This document shows, piece by piece, positions 54,843 through 64,000 of a stretch of 64,000 bases of DNA. The stretch covers positions 116,094 to 180,093 of the forward strand of contig NZ_LGHZ01000018.1 in the NCBI RefSeq assembly GCF_001266615.1, read 5' to 3'. The translations under genes were made by a program, and so were the position numbers. The first letter of the stretch is position 1, and each line of letters starts with the position of its first letter. The notes beneath the pieces are model-generated. The model made no database searches, was not told the DNA's origin, and saw only the letters and a list, made by a program, of their open reading frames with translations. This DNA is from Kluyvera genomosp. 1. GTDB lineage: Bacteria; Pseudomonadota; Gammaproteobacteria; Enterobacterales; Enterobacteriaceae.

Positions 54843-55445
54843 ATGGTTCTGGTTACTCGTCAAGCGCCTGACTTCACCGCTGCTGCGGTACTGGGCAACG
54901 GTGAAATCGTTGAGAAATTCAATTTCAAACAGCACACCCAGGGTAAAGCCACCGTTCTGTTCTTCTGGCCGATGGACTTCACCTTCGTCTGCCCATCCGA
55001 ACTGATTGCCTTCGACAAACGTTACGAAGAGTTCCAGAAGCGCGGTGTTGAAGTGGTTGGCGTTTCTTTTGACTCCGAATTCGTCCACAACGCATGGCGT
55101 AACACCCCTGTCGACAAAGGCGGCATCGGTGCAGTGAAATACGCGATGGTTGCTGACGTTAAGCGTGAAATTCAGCAGGCTTACGGTATCGAACACCCGG
55201 ACGAAGGCGTTGCACTGCGCGGCTCCTTCCTGATCGACGCGAACGGCGTTGTTCGCCACCAGGTGGTTAACGACCTGCCGCTGGGTCGTAACATCGATGA
55301 AATGCTGCGTATGGTTGATGCACTGCAGTTCCACGAGCAGCACGGCGAAGTGTGCCCAGCGCAGTGGGAAAAAGGCAAAGAAGGCATGAACGCGTCTCCA
55401 GACGGCGTGGCTAAATACCTGAGCGAAAACGTTTCTAGCCTGTAA
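54843..55445 (+). CDS. tsaA: Typical 2-Cys peroxiredoxin (Prx1 type, TsaA-like)
   Basis: This 200-residue thiol peroxidase has the peroxidatic Cys50 in FTFVCPSE and resolving Cys171 in GEVCPAQW, with the supporting Thr47 and an Arg in LRGSFLID. It reduces hydrogen peroxide and organic peroxides. It resembles Salmonella tsaA (STM0402), located between acpH and malZ, and is missing at this place in E. coli. The ATG at 54843 follows AAAGGAGAA. Full length, strong terminator behind. Confidence 0.93.
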   Translation: MVLVTRQAPDFTAAAVLGNGEIVEKFNFKQHTQGKATVLFFWPMDFTFVCPSELIAFDKRYEEFQKRGVEVVGVSFDSEFVHNAWRNTPVDKGGIGAVKYAMVADVKREIQQAYGIEHPDEGVALRGSFLIDANGVVRHQVVNDLPLGRNIDEMLRMVDALQFHEQHGEVCPAQWEKGKEGMNASPDGVAKYLSENVSSL

Positions 55446-55462
55446 TCGGCTAACGTTTCGGC

Positions 55463-55492
55463 AAAAAAGGCTCGCATAGGCGAGCCTTTTTT
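55463..55492 (+). terminator. Rho-independent terminator of the peroxiredoxin gene
   Basis: GGCTCGC-ATAG-GCGAGCC is followed by six T, with a run of A before the stem, so it also functions from the minus strand for the amidohydrolase operon. Confidence 0.85.
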
Positions 55493-55531
55493 ATTGCCGG
55501 TAGGCCTGAGTTATCAGGCCTAGGCGTGACG

Positions 55532-57400
55532 TTAGAACGAGAAGCAAGAGCAGCCCAAAGCGCCCCAGAAAGCACGGTCATCGGAGACCGGAATACCAGA
55601 TTGACGGGCGAGATCGTGCTGATGACCGTGCACCCCACAGCTGCCGCAGCACTGATGCATCTGTACCACGGCACCAATACGTTCGGTTCCCGGAGGGGCG
55701 GAGCGGTAATGCCCGGGCACTTTCACCACCGGTGACCAATCAGGGACAACAGGAATCGCCGGTGGCGCTAGCGGCGTGAAGTGCCCGGCGGCATAGACCA
55801 CCTTACCGTCGACAATCGTCATCACCGACTCAATCCCTTTGATCTCTTCTTCCGGCACGTTGAAGTAGTCTTTCGACAGCACCACCAGGTCAGCAAGCTG
55901 ATCCTGTTCGATACGCCCTTTCTTACCTTGTTCGCTAGAGAACCACGCGCTACCCGCAGTCCACAGCTCGAGGGCGACGTCGCGCGGCAGGCGATTTTCA
56001 TCATCGTACATCGCCATTCCACCGACGGTACGGCCGGAAACCAGCCAGTACAACGCGGTCCACGGGTTGTAGCTCGCCACACGGGTGGCATCGGTACCCA
56101 GACCGACCGGCACATCCAGCTCCAGCATTTTCGCCACCGGCGGCGTATGTTTCACCGCGTCTTTACCGTAGCGGTCAACAAAGTATTCGCCCTGGAACGC
56201 CATTCGGTGCTGCACCGCAATGCCACCGCCCAGCGCCTTCACGCGCTCAATATTACGCTCGGTAATAGTTTCCGCGTGGTCAAAGAACCAGTGCAGCCCG
56301 TTAAACGGAATATCGCGGTTCACTTTTTCGAAGACATCCAGCATGCGGCTGATGGACTCATCGTAGGTGGCGTGCAGGCGGAACGGCCAGCGGTGCTCGA
56401 CAAGATGACGTACCACACGCTCCAGTTCGTCTTCCATGCCCGGCGGCAGATCCGGACGCGGCTGGAGGAAATCTTCAAAATCGGCCGCCGAGAAGACCAG
56501 CATTTCACCCGCACCGTTGGCACGATAGAAATCGGTTCCCTGCCCCGGTTTGAGCATATCGGTCCAGCGTTCGAAATCTTCGACCTCATGCTGCGGACGC
56601 TGGGTAAACAGGTTATAGGCGATACGAATGGTCATCTGCTTATTGGCGTGCAGCTGCTCAATAATTTCGTAATCTTCCGGGTAGTTCTGGAAGCCGCCGC
56701 CGGCATCAATGGCGCTGGTCAGCCCCAGTCGGTTCAGCTCGCGCATAAACTGACGGGTTGAGTTCACCTGCATCTCCAGCGGCAGTTTTGGACCTTTGGC
56801 CAGCGTGGCGTAAAGGATCATGGCGTTCGGTTTGGCGATCAGCATCCCGGTCGGGTTACCGTTGTTATCGCGAACAATTTCGCCACCCGCAGGGGCCGGT
56901 GTCTCTTTGGTATAGCCAACCGCTTTCAGCGCCGCACGGTTAAGCAACGCGCGATCGTAGAGATGCAGCACGAATACAGGCGTATCGGGTGCGGCTTCAT
57001 TCAGCTCTTCCAGCGTTGGCATACGGCGCTCGGCAAACTGGAATTCGCTCCAGCCGCCGACCACCCGCACCCACTGAGGGGACGGCGTACGATCGGCTTG
57101 ATCTTTCAGCATACGCAGCGCGTCCGCCAGCGACGGAACGCCTTCCCAGCGCAGTTCAAGGTTGTAGTTCAATCCGCCGCGGATCAGGTGCAGGTGCGAG
57201 TCGTTGAGCCCGGGGATCACCGTATGGCCGTGCAGATCGATAATTTGCGTGCCTTCGTCCGCGTAGGACATCATCTGCGCATCGCTGCCGACGGCTAAGA
57301 TCTTACCGTTAGCAATGGCGACAGCTTCCGCGCACGGCTGCTTAGCATCCAGAGTGTGGATTTGTCCCTGGGTTAAAATCAGTGTGGCTGTTTGTGGCAT
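55532..57400 (-). CDS. YtcJ-like metal-dependent amidohydrolase with Cys-rich C-terminal tail
   Basis: This 622-residue protein of the Amidohydro_3 family has a composite beta-sheet N-terminus (TLILTQGQIHTLDA), the metal-binding HLHLIRGG after DSH (NDSHLHL, near residue 70), HATYDESISRMLDV, FDHAETIT, GLGTDATRVASYNPW with the catalytic Asp, and a terminal sheet. The last 55-60 residues are an unusual tail with QCCGSCGVHGHQHD and a final GCSCFSF. Family members are often near 540 residues. The ATG at 57400 follows AAGGAGAACGTA. The substrate is unknown; the tail may bind metal or thiols. It lies at the end of a three-gene operon. Confidence 0.83.
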   Translation of the reverse strand: MPQTATLILTQGQIHTLDAKQPCAEAVAIANGKILAVGSDAQMMSYADEGTQIIDLHGHTVIPGLNDSHLHLIRGGLNYNLELRWEGVPSLADALRMLKDQADRTPSPQWVRVVGGWSEFQFAERRMPTLEELNEAAPDTPVFVLHLYDRALLNRAALKAVGYTKETPAPAGGEIVRDNNGNPTGMLIAKPNAMILYATLAKGPKLPLEMQVNSTRQFMRELNRLGLTSAIDAGGGFQNYPEDYEIIEQLHANKQMTIRIAYNLFTQRPQHEVEDFERWTDMLKPGQGTDFYRANGAGEMLVFSAADFEDFLQPRPDLPPGMEDELERVVRHLVEHRWPFRLHATYDESISRMLDVFEKVNRDIPFNGLHWFFDHAETITERNIERVKALGGGIAVQHRMAFQGEYFVDRYGKDAVKHTPPVAKMLELDVPVGLGTDATRVASYNPWTALYWLVSGRTVGGMAMYDDENRLPRDVALELWTAGSAWFSSEQGKKGRIEQDQLADLVVLSKDYFNVPEEEIKGIESVMTIVDGKVVYAAGHFTPLAPPAIPVVPDWSPVVKVPGHYRSAPPGTERIGAVVQMHQCCGSCGVHGHQHDLARQSGIPVSDDRAFWGALGCSCFSF

Positions 57401-57420
57401 TACGTTCTCCTTATGCCGGT

Positions 57421-57963
57421 TCAGGCTTTTTTCAGCCAGCCGGCAAACAGACGGGTCACGATGGGCATCCAGAACCAGACCACCAGCGCAACCACGCAAG
57501 CATCATTGATAAAATGCAGCGACAGGGTTCCCTTCATCGACGGCAGTAGCGCGCCGGTAATGGCAGGCACCAGATTGGTACTGGGAAAAATCACCAGCAG
57601 CGTTATCAGGAACTGTTTCCAGCGCTTAGGTTGGCGCACATTCGCGGCGGGCGGCGTGAACCAAAATGCGGCTTCAGTGCGCACTTCGGTATGGTCACCT
57701 TCACCCAGCAGCGGTGAAATTTCATCCACCAACTTTTGCCGCACATCGGACTGCGTCCAGGCATAGAGGTGCTCAAGGGTGTCAAAGCGAATAATAATAT
57801 TCCACGCCGTCTGCCCGTCGGCCGGGCGGATAACGTTCGCCCCAAGATGGCCGGGATAGCTGGCGGCAATCGGCATAATCTCGCCCAGCCAGGCTTCATA
57901 AAGCGCGACGTGTTCAGGTTGGATGGCGTGGGTAATGACCAGCGTGACATGCTTTTGCGTCAT
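57421..57963 (-). CDS. Antibiotic biosynthesis monooxygenase (ABM)-domain membrane protein
   Basis: This 180-residue protein has an N-terminal ABM/YgiN-like ferredoxin-fold domain (about 1-100, VTLVITHAIQPEHVALYEAW) and a C-terminal region with two hydrophobic helices (about 117-140 and 150-175), so a cytoplasmic domain is probably tethered to the inner membrane. ABM domains act as cofactor-free monooxygenases or haem-binding proteins, but the reaction here is unknown. It is in the middle of the operon, 20 bases before the amidohydrolase gene. Confidence 0.8.
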   Translation of the reverse strand: MTQKHVTLVITHAIQPEHVALYEAWLGEIMPIAASYPGHLGANVIRPADGQTAWNIIIRFDTLEHLYAWTQSDVRQKLVDEISPLLGEGDHTEVRTEAAFWFTPPAANVRQPKRWKQFLITLLVIFPSTNLVPAITGALLPSMKGTLSLHFINDACVVALVVWFWMPIVTRLFAGWLKKA

Positions 57964-58019
57964 GGCGGAGGGTTCCTTGCTGTCGCAGGCTGGCGGGTTA
58001 CCCCGCCAGCGTCCAGACG

Positions 58020-58661
58020 TTAGGCTTTACGTTCTGGTGCGCCGTGCACCATGGTATACGCGTAATCCACGCCCATGCCGTAGGCACCGCTGTGTTCGCG
58101 AACCAGATCCATTACCGCATCGTAGGTTTCTTTACGTGACCAATCGCGCTGGTACTCCAGCAGCACCTGCTGCCAAGTGACAGGTACCGCACCGGCCTGC
58201 ACCATACGGTCAATGGAACGTTCGTGAGCATCGACGGAAGTCCCACCGGAGGTGTCGGTGACCACATACACTTCAAAGCCCTCTTCCAGCGCCATCAGCG
58301 CCGGGAAGGTCAGGCACACTTCCGTCCACAGGGCGGAAATAATCAATTTTTTACGCCCGGTTGCTTTCACTGCTTTAACAAAAGCAGCGTCTTCCCAGGA
58401 GTTCATTGAGGTACGCTCAATCGGCTTCACATCAGGGTGAACCGCTAATAATTCAGGCCAAATATAGCCACTGAAACTTTTTGTTTCGACAGAGGTATAA
58501 ATCACTGGGACATTAAATATTTTCCCAGCCTTAGCCAGCGCAACGGTATTATTTTTGAGAGTCTGGCGGTCAATATTCGCCACACCAAAAGACATTTGTG
58601 GCTGATGATCAATAAAAATTAGCGCAGAGTTTTGAGGGTCAATCAGTTCCCGAATAGACAT
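58020..58661 (-). CDS. Isochorismatase-family (YcaC-like) hydrolase
   Basis: This 213-residue cysteine hydrolase fold protein has the probable catalytic Asp in IFIDHQ (about 19), Lys in the middle (KAVKATGRKKLIIS) and Cys in TEVCLTFPA, the YcaC/nicotinamidase triad pattern. The following GFEVYVVTDTSGG is typical for YcaC. Its substrate is unknown. The start at 58661 (MSIRELIDPQ) matches the family; five upstream codons are open. It is the first gene of the operon, 257 bases from the divergent LysR gene start counting its leader. Confidence 0.82.
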   Translation of the reverse strand: MSIRELIDPQNSALIFIDHQPQMSFGVANIDRQTLKNNTVALAKAGKIFNVPVIYTSVETKSFSGYIWPELLAVHPDVKPIERTSMNSWEDAAFVKAVKATGRKKLIISALWTEVCLTFPALMALEEGFEVYVVTDTSGGTSVDAHERSIDRMVQAGAVPVTWQQVLLEYQRDWSRKETYDAVMDLVREHSGAYGMGVDYAYTMVHGAPERKA

Positions 58662-58812
58662 AACACACCTTCTCAATCAATAAGTTAAAAGAAAACGGTT
58701 TAAGCTGCCGTCAGTAGCAGGATCCTGAATCAGAAAGCTTGTTGAGTATAGCGGGAAATTTCTAACGAGTTATTAAAGAAAACTTACCATCCTGTGACAA
58801 TAATAATTTCAC

Positions 58813-58830
58813 CATGAGATATATCTCATG
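58813..58830. promoter_or_regulatory. 18-bp perfect palindrome, candidate LysR operator
   Basis: CATGAGATATATCTCATG is fully self-complementary and lies in the divergent gap between the hydrolase operon (starts 58661) and the LysR gene (starts 58934). Position and symmetry suit a LysR-type or autoregulatory operator, although the spacing is one base longer than the T-N11-A motif. Confidence 0.5.
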
Positions 58831-58933
58831 CAACATCAAAAAAATGCGCAGGTTAAATCTAATTTATTCACTGGCATTGTTTTTATGCATTCGGTACAAC
58901 GTAGGGGTTAATTTTTCTGGATATTTTAAGCCT

Positions 58934-59836
58934 ATGCGCATCAACCTGGACGTTTTACTTATTCTCGACGCTCTCGACAAGCACGGATCCTTTGCCGCCG
59001 CAGCCGAATCACTGTTTAAAACGCCTGCGGCACTGAGCTATATGATTCAGAAGCTCGAAAACGATCTGAGTATTGAGTTGCTCGATCGCTCGGGACATCG
59101 GGCAAAATTCACTGATACCGGGCGAATGATGCTGGAGAAGGGGCGTTTACTGCTCAATGCGGCAAAAGATCTGGAAAAACAGGCGGTACAGCTAAGCTCG
59201 GGCTGGGAAAAAGAGCTGGCGATTGCCCTTGATGACTCTTTCCCCTTTTCTGCTCTACTACCCAGCATTGAAGCGTTCTACGCGCTCAACATGCAAACGC
59301 GGCTGAACTTCACGCACCACACGCTGGCAGGGTCGTGGGAAGAGCTCACCCACAACGGCGCAGACATTATTCTCGGCGCCATCAACGAACCGCCAACCTC
59401 CGCCGCCTGGTCGTACAAGATGCTCGGCACGATGGATAATGTATTTGTCGTTGCCCCCAATCATCCGCTTGCCAGTGCACCGGAAGGGCTCACCAACGAA
59501 CAGCTGTGCCTGCACCGGGCAATAGTCATCAGCGACAGCGCCAGATTTTGCCATCCTCTGCAAACCAACCTGATGGACGAGCAGCCGCAAATGCGCGTCG
59601 ATGATTTCCAAAGCAAGGTCATGCTGCTACGTGCCGGGCTGGGCTGCGGTTTTCTCCCCCGCCATATTGCTAGCCCGTGGCTGGCAACCGGTGAACTGGT
59701 GGAGAAAACCGTTATCTCATTTCGGCAAAAAGATGTCGCCTACATGGCCTGGCGCAACGGCCAGGACGGGCTGGCGCAGCGCTGGTGGCGTGAAACACTG
59801 CTCGCCAGCGCCGACATCTCCCGCCTCTATCAGTGA
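58934..59836 (+). CDS. LysR-family transcriptional regulator
   Basis: This 300-residue protein has an N-terminal winged HTH (about 1-60, [40 protein letters not shown]) and a type-2 periplasmic-binding-like effector domain (about 92-295, with [12 protein letters not shown] and [10 protein letters not shown]). It is divergent from the isochorismatase/ABM/amidohydrolase operon and probably controls it. The first ATG of the open frame lies 40 codons upstream within a palindrome and is unlikely, since similarity starts at 58934. The inducer is unknown. Confidence 0.86.
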   Translation: MRINLDVLLILDALDKHGSFAAAAESLFKTPAALSYMIQKLENDLSIELLDRSGHRAKFTDTGRMMLEKGRLLLNAAKDLEKQAVQLSSGWEKELAIALDDSFPFSALLPSIEAFYALNMQTRLNFTHHTLAGSWEELTHNGADIILGAINEPPTSAAWSYKMLGTMDNVFVVAPNHPLASAPEGLTNEQLCLHRAIVISDSARFCHPLQTNLMDEQPQMRVDDFQSKVMLLRAGLGCGFLPRHIASPWLATGELVEKTVISFRQKDVAYMAWRNGQDGLAQRWWRETLLASADISRLYQ

Positions 59837-61644
59837 CCCACCCAGACCGTGGCGGAGATAGCGGGCAGTGCCAGTACATCATCTGTCACCTGTCCCGCGC
59901 CTTCTTTGCGCTGCCACTTAACGTTCAGCAGCGGCGATTCGGGCAGCACCACTTCGCAGGCCGCACGGCGATTAATCGCCACCATCACGCGCTCGGTGCC
60001 GAGTAAGCGCAGGAACACCACCACATCGCCTTCGGCATACAGCACTTCGCAGCCGCCGTGGCGCAGCGCAGGAGTAGAGTGACGTAAAGCCGCTAAGCGC
60101 TGATAAAGTCCCAGCAGTTCGCGGTCCTGCTGTTCTTCGTCCCACGGGAACGGCTTACGGCAAAACGGATCGTTATCCCCGTCCAGCCCCACTTCGTCGC
60201 CGTAATAAATACAGGGCACGCCTGGCCAGCTAAACAGCCAGACCACCGCCAGCGGTAGCCGCGCGACATCGCGGCCCAACAGCGATTTAAAGCGCGCGGT
60301 ATCGTGGCTATCGAGCTGGTTAAACATCCGCAGCTGCTGCTGGTGCGACAGCCCGGCGCGATACTCTTCCATCCAGGCCATGCAGGTTTGCGCATCCATT
60401 TTTTGTGGATCGTAAGAAATATCGGTATTGGCGAGGAATCCCCACAGCGGGAAGGTAAAACCGCGGTAGTTCATGGCCGCATCTTCCGCATCCTGCTGGA
60501 GCCACTGACGCGCATCGCCAAAATGCTCACCCAGCACATAAGCATCCGGCCGGGCGGTTTTCGCCGCCTGCGTGATACCCGCAACGTGCTTAAGATTATT
60601 CTTCGCGCCCCCCGCCTCCCCCAGCATATGCACCACGTCCAGCCGCCAGCCGTCCATATTCCACGGAGCTTGCAGCCAATGACGAACAATGCTGTCTTCA
60701 CCCGCATAGATTTCGTTTATTAACGCCTCGGAGCGATAGTCGAGCTTCGGCAGGCTGGCGTAGCCCAGCCAATCCAGCGCTTTTCCATCGTCCGAGAAGC
60801 TGTAGCGATCGCGCCACGGTGAGCCAGGATGATGGCAGGCGCCTTCATTGCCGCGATGATGACGATCAAACCAGGCATGGGTATCACCGCTATGGTTAAA
60901 GACGCCGTCGAGCACCATGCGCATCCCTTCGCGCTGAGTGTTGTGACGCAGGCGCAGTAGCGCTTCATTACCACCAAATTGCGGATCGACCTGACGGTAA
61001 TCTTCGGTATCGTATTTATGCACGCTTGGGGCGGTAAACACCGGGTTCAGGTACAGCGCGGTCACGCCCAGTTTTTTCAAATACGGCAGCCTCGCGCTAA
61101 TTCCATCGAGATCGCCGCCGTAGAAAGTGGAGCCACCCGCGTCGGCAGTCAGCGGTTCATTCCAATCGCGCAGGACAATATCGTGCCCAGCCGCGTGATG
61201 ATGGTAGACGTTATCCTGCTGTTCCGAACGCGATGCGCTACGCGCAAAACGGTCGGGGAAAATCTGATAGAAAATTTGATCGGCGACCCACTGCGGGCCA
61301 ACATCCGGGCTGTCATAAGCAAACAGTTCCAGTTTGGCCGGTGGAATTTCGCTGAGTCCTTTGGGCGCAAACCACCGCTGGCGGTCGTCCCACAGCAGCT
61401 TAAAGCCATAGCGGCGGCGAGGCTGTCCTTCATGTAGCGTGATTTCACCACGCCACTGCACCACATCAGGTGCAGGCGCTTTGCTGCTACGACGCATTGG
61501 CAGCGCCAGCTCTTCGTTATCCACTTCCGTACGCATCGTGACCCGCTTCGGCAGGTCATCACCGCGTAACCAAAGGGTGATTATCAGTTTATCCTGCTGC
61601 TGTTTTACAAAGGGAGCAACAGGCAGGTGCCAGGCGTTCAACAT
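59830..61644 (-). CDS. malZ: Maltodextrin glucosidase MalZ
   Basis: This 604-residue cytoplasmic GH13 enzyme removes glucose from the reducing end of maltodextrins. Visible are an N-terminal beta-sandwich, the (beta/alpha)8 barrel with [19 protein letters not shown], catalytic Asp in GWRLDVVHM, acid Glu in LGEHFGD and Asp in LDSHDTARF, and a C-terminal beta domain. It overlaps the end of the LysR gene by seven bases on the opposite strand. A MalT-box-like sequence lies upstream. Confidence 0.95.
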   Translation of the reverse strand: MLNAWHLPVAPFVKQQQDKLIITLWLRGDDLPKRVTMRTEVDNEELALPMRRSSKAPAPDVVQWRGEITLHEGQPRRRYGFKLLWDDRQRWFAPKGLSEIPPAKLELFAYDSPDVGPQWVADQIFYQIFPDRFARSASRSEQQDNVYHHHAAGHDIVLRDWNEPLTADAGGSTFYGGDLDGISARLPYLKKLGVTALYLNPVFTAPSVHKYDTEDYRQVDPQFGGNEALLRLRHNTQREGMRMVLDGVFNHSGDTHAWFDRHHRGNEGACHHPGSPWRDRYSFSDDGKALDWLGYASLPKLDYRSEALINEIYAGEDSIVRHWLQAPWNMDGWRLDVVHMLGEAGGAKNNLKHVAGITQAAKTARPDAYVLGEHFGDARQWLQQDAEDAAMNYRGFTFPLWGFLANTDISYDPQKMDAQTCMAWMEEYRAGLSHQQQLRMFNQLDSHDTARFKSLLGRDVARLPLAVVWLFSWPGVPCIYYGDEVGLDGDNDPFCRKPFPWDEEQQDRELLGLYQRLAALRHSTPALRHGGCEVLYAEGDVVVFLRLLGTERVMVAINRRAACEVVLPESPLLNVKWQRKEGAGQVTDDVLALPAISATVWVGH

Positions 61645-61722
61645 CGTCTATCCCCTATTTTCAAAATGTGCCCACCTTGCCATACGTCCATTTCACCCTA
61701 CTCATCTTTTGCGCTTTTTTAT

Positions 61723-61732
61723 AGGGAGGAGG
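61723..61732 (+). promoter_or_regulatory. Candidate MalT box upstream of malZ
   Basis: AGGGAGGAGG matches the MalT recognition sequence GGGGAKGAGG in nine of ten bases, about 80 bases before the malZ start. malZ belongs to the MalT regulon in E. coli. Confidence 0.45.
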
Positions 61733-61754
61733 ACGGGGGCGCAGATTTCAGGCA

Positions 61755-61782
61755 TAAAAAAACCCGGCGCTAAAGCCGGGCT
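61755..61782 (-). terminator. Rho-independent terminator of proY
   Basis: CCCGGC / GCCGGG with a six-base loop is followed on the minus strand by eight T, 22 bases after the proY stop. Confidence 0.85.
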
Positions 61783-61803
61783 CTCTGAATAACCGTAGGA
61801 AAA

Positions 61804-63156
61804 TTAACGACTGCGGCGCGTTTTAAACATCCAGCCCACCAGCAACAGCAGGATCCACGCGAAGCCCACGTACAGTGAGATACGGGTATCCGGGTGATAG
61901 CCAATCAAGCCGATAATAAAGACCAGGAAGATAAGACCGACAACGGTGGTTGTCACGCCGCCAGGCACTTTGAACTTCAGCGCTTTCACTTCATCAGCCG
62001 ACAGGCGGCGACGGAAGGCGACCTGAGACAGCAGGATCATAATCCACACCCACACCGTAGCGAAAGTCGCCAGCGAAGCAATCACCAGGAAGACGTTTTC
62101 CGGCATGATGTAGTTGAGATACACCGCAAACAGCAGAGCAATCGTCATCACCATCACCGTTACCCACGGAATCCCGCGGCGTGAGGTTTTGGCGAAGAAC
62201 TTAGGCGCGCTGCCCTGCTCGGCCATACCGTGCAGCATACGACCCACGCCGAAAACATCGGAGTTAATCGCCGATAAAGAGGCGGTCAGCACCACGAAGT
62301 TAAGAATGCTGGCAGCAAAAGTGATGCCGAGATGCTGGAAGGTCAGCACGAACGGACTGCCATCAGTACCCACCTGGTTCCACGGATAAATCGACATAAT
62401 CACGAACAGCGTACCGACGTAAAACACCAGAATACGCATCGGTACGGAGTTAATCGCGCGCGGAATAGATTCTTCAGGGTTCTTCGCTTCACCGGCGGTG
62501 ATGCCGATGATTTCAATGCCGCCGTAGGCAAACATGACCATCTGCAAGGACATCACCATACCGAGCCAGCCGTTACTAAAGAAGCCGCCGTTACTCCACA
62601 GGTTATGAATCCCCGTCGGTTGCCCGCCGTTGCCAATACCCCAAATAATGATGCCAAAGCCCGCTACAATCATGATGATGATGGTGGCAACTTTGAAGAA
62701 GGAGAACCAGAACTCCAGCTCGCCGAACACCTTGACGCTCATCAGGTTGATGGCGCAGATAATCAGCACCACGCTGAGCACCCATATCCAGTGCGGCACC
62801 GCCGGGAACCAGACGCCCATATAGATGCCAAAGGCGGTAACGTCGGCGATAGCGACGATCAGGATTTCAAAGCAGTAAGTCCAGCCGGTGATATAGCCCG
62901 CCAGCGGCCCGAGGTTTTCCTGAGCGTAGCGAGAGAAGGAGCTGGCAGACGGGTTGTGCACAGACATTTCGCCTAGCGCACGCATAATAATGTAAGCGGC
63001 CACACCGCCGATAATATAGGCCAGCAACACGCTTGGCCCAGCCATCTTAATGGCGTCAGCAGAACCGTAAAACAGCCCCGTACCAATTGCCGACCCGAGG
63101 GCCATAAAGCGAATGTGCCGGGTGCTTAGCCCGCGCTTCAGCTTGTTGTTTTCCAT
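61804..63156 (-). CDS. proY: Proline-specific permease ProY (APC family)
   Basis: This 450-residue transporter has twelve hydrophobic helices. It opens with the amino acid permease signature [20 protein letters not shown] and keeps [18 protein letters not shown] and [24 protein letters not shown]. coli ProY transports proline when overexpressed and is often cryptic. The C-terminus is a few residues shorter than in E. coli (457). It follows brnQ but is separated from it by a terminator. Confidence 0.93.
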   Translation of the reverse strand: MENNKLKRGLSTRHIRFMALGSAIGTGLFYGSADAIKMAGPSVLLAYIIGGVAAYIIMRALGEMSVHNPSASSFSRYAQENLGPLAGYITGWTYCFEILIVAIADVTAFGIYMGVWFPAVPHWIWVLSVVLIICAINLMSVKVFGELEFWFSFFKVATIIIMIVAGFGIIIWGIGNGGQPTGIHNLWSNGGFFSNGWLGMVMSLQMVMFAYGGIEIIGITAGEAKNPEESIPRAINSVPMRILVFYVGTLFVIMSIYPWNQVGTDGSPFVLTFQHLGITFAASILNFVVLTASLSAINSDVFGVGRMLHGMAEQGSAPKFFAKTSRRGIPWVTVMVMTIALLFAVYLNYIMPENVFLVIASLATFATVWVWIMILLSQVAFRRRLSADEVKALKFKVPGGVTTTVVGLIFLVFIIGLIGYHPDTRISLYVGFAWILLLLVGWMFKTRRSR

Positions 63157-63237
63157 CGTTTCTCAGTGCCATGTCAGACCCATCATCCCCACGCCGCCGA
63201 CAAAAGCAGCCTGAAAGACTTAGGTTAAAGTACCCAA

Positions 63238-63271
63238 AATAAAAAACCACGGAACATCACGTTCCGTGGTT
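63238..63271 (-). terminator. Rho-independent terminator of brnQ
   Basis: An 11-bp stem (63245-63255 with 63261-63271, AACCACGGAAC and complement) is followed by a T run on the minus strand, 26 bases after the brnQ stop. Confidence 0.85.
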
Positions 63272-63296
63272 GAACACCGTTAAAGCGCCGTGCGAA

Positions 63297-64000
63297 TTAA
63301 TGCGCGCTAGATGTTACCTGACGCCCTGCCATACGATCCCAGACAATGGCCAGAACCGCCATAACAACCGTCGGCATCAGCCATGCCAGACCCTGCTCCG
63401 CCATCGGTAAGCGGGCAGTCCAACCCGGCAGTACATCAGCGAAAGCAGAAGCTTTGATACCGTCAAGGATACCAAAAATCAGGCTAATAAACATCGGTGG
63501 TGCAATCACGCGGCCGGAATTATGCCACCAATTGCGCGTAAAGCTGAGTACGACAAGTGCGATACATGGCGGATAGATAGCCGTCAGCACCGGAATGGAA
63601 ATTTGAATCAGATGGCTCAGCCCCAGGTTCGAGACAGCCATAGAGAACAGGCCCAGAATGAACACCAGCGTACGGTAGGAGAACGGCAGATACTGCGCGA
63701 AGAACTCGGCACAAGCACAGGTCAGGCCCACCGCCGTCACCAGACAAGCGATAAAGATAAGCGCCGCCAGCATGAAGCTGCCCGCACCACCAAAGGTGTG
63801 CTGAACGTAAGCGTGCAGAATCGCCGCACCGTTTGCGCTTTGATCAACCAGCGTCGCGCTGTCTGAACCCAGACGGAACAGCGCCAGATACAGCAGCGTC
63901 AAGCCAACGCCCGCCATCAGGCCAGCCCAAATGGTGTAGCGGGTCAGCAGGCGCGCTTCGGTCACGCCACGGGAACGGGCGGCGTTAACAATAACAATAC
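63297..64000 (-). CDS. brnQ: Branched-chain amino acid transporter BrnQ, C-terminal part
   Basis: About 234 codons are visible before the window edge, from [19 protein letters not shown] to VTSSAH. The LIVCS-family transporter imports leucine, isoleucine and valine with sodium or protons. Several hydrophobic helices and conserved phrases such as [20 protein letters not shown] and [13 protein letters not shown] are seen. The N-terminal half lies past base 64000. The order brnQ-proY-malZ is as in E. coli. Confidence 0.95.
   Translation of the reverse strand, partial: IVIVNAARSRGVTEARLLTRYTIWAGLMAGVGLTLLYLALFRLGSDSATLVDQSANGAAILHAYVQHTFGGAGSFMLAALIFIACLVTAVGLTCACAEFFAQYLPFSYRTLVFILGLFSMAVSNLGLSHLIQISIPVLTAIYPPCIALVVLSFTRNWWHNSGRVIAPPMFISLIFGILDGIKASAFADVLPGWTARLPMAEQGLAWLMPTVVMAVLAIVWDRMAGRQVTSSAH

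Overview
The window is chromosomal DNA of an enteric gammaproteobacterium (Enterobacteriaceae). Gene order and protein sequences follow the Escherichia coli segment decR-cof-ybaE-queC-fadM-ybaV-ppiD-hupB-lon-clpX-clpP-tig-bolA-yajG-ampG-cyoABCDE-yajR-yajQ-panE-yajL-thiI-xseB-ispA-dxs-yajO-pgpA-thiL-nusB-ribH-ribD-nrdR-yajI-tsx-yajD-secFD-yajC-tgt-queA-acpH-malZ-proY-brnQ almost without a break. Genes absent from E. coli K-12 at these places (cdsH beside decR, a tsaA-type peroxiredoxin, two accessory metabolic operons) and an ERIC-like repeat point to a Klebsiella, Enterobacter, Citrobacter or Kluyvera-like genus; the genus cannot be fixed from the sequence alone. No tRNA, rRNA, CRISPR array, integrase, transposase or phage gene was seen.

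Layout. 1-8.5 kb: cysteine catabolism (decR/cdsH), Cof phosphatase, the SgrR-like YbaE, queuosine precursor synthesis (queC), thioesterase fadM, ComEA-like ybaV and the periplasmic chaperone ppiD. 8.2-16.4 kb: protein quality control (hupB, lon, clpX, clpP, tig, all on the minus strand, with sigma-32-type promoters before lon and clpP), bolA and yajG. 16.4-23.2 kb: ampG and the cytochrome bo3 quinol oxidase operon cyoABCDE. 23.2-32 kb: an accessory cassette. 32-48 kb: yajR, yajQ, panE-yajL, thiI, the isoprenoid genes xseB-ispA-dxs, yajO, the pgpA-thiL-nusB-ribH-ribD-nrdR run, yajI and tsx. 47.6-48.4 kb: an Ldr-like type I toxin-antitoxin locus and yajD. 48.5-54 kb: queA-tgt-yajC-secD-secF. 54-64 kb: acpH, tsaA, a second accessory operon with a divergent LysR regulator, malZ, proY and a partial brnQ.

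The most interesting part is the cassette between cyoE and yajR. A divergent IclR-type regulator faces a tightly packed operon coding for an AroE-like dehydrogenase, two 564-residue flavoproteins of the 3-ketosteroid delta1-dehydrogenase type with a NIPSNAP-family protein between them, a xylose-isomerase-like TIM barrel protein, an aromatic-acid:H+ symporter-type MFS transporter and a Gfo/Idh/MocA dehydrogenase. The gene set suggests uptake, alcohol oxidation and stepwise ring desaturation of an alicyclic (hydroxy-cyclohexane-carboxylate or quinate-like) acid. That role is inferred from families, not demonstrated.

Other items worth a look are the Ldr-like toxin gene, too short for ordinary gene calling, with a candidate antisense RNA; a 155-bp structured element with about 27-bp terminal inverted repeats between yajL and thiI; the amidohydrolase with a cysteine-rich tail; and several well-formed operator palindromes.
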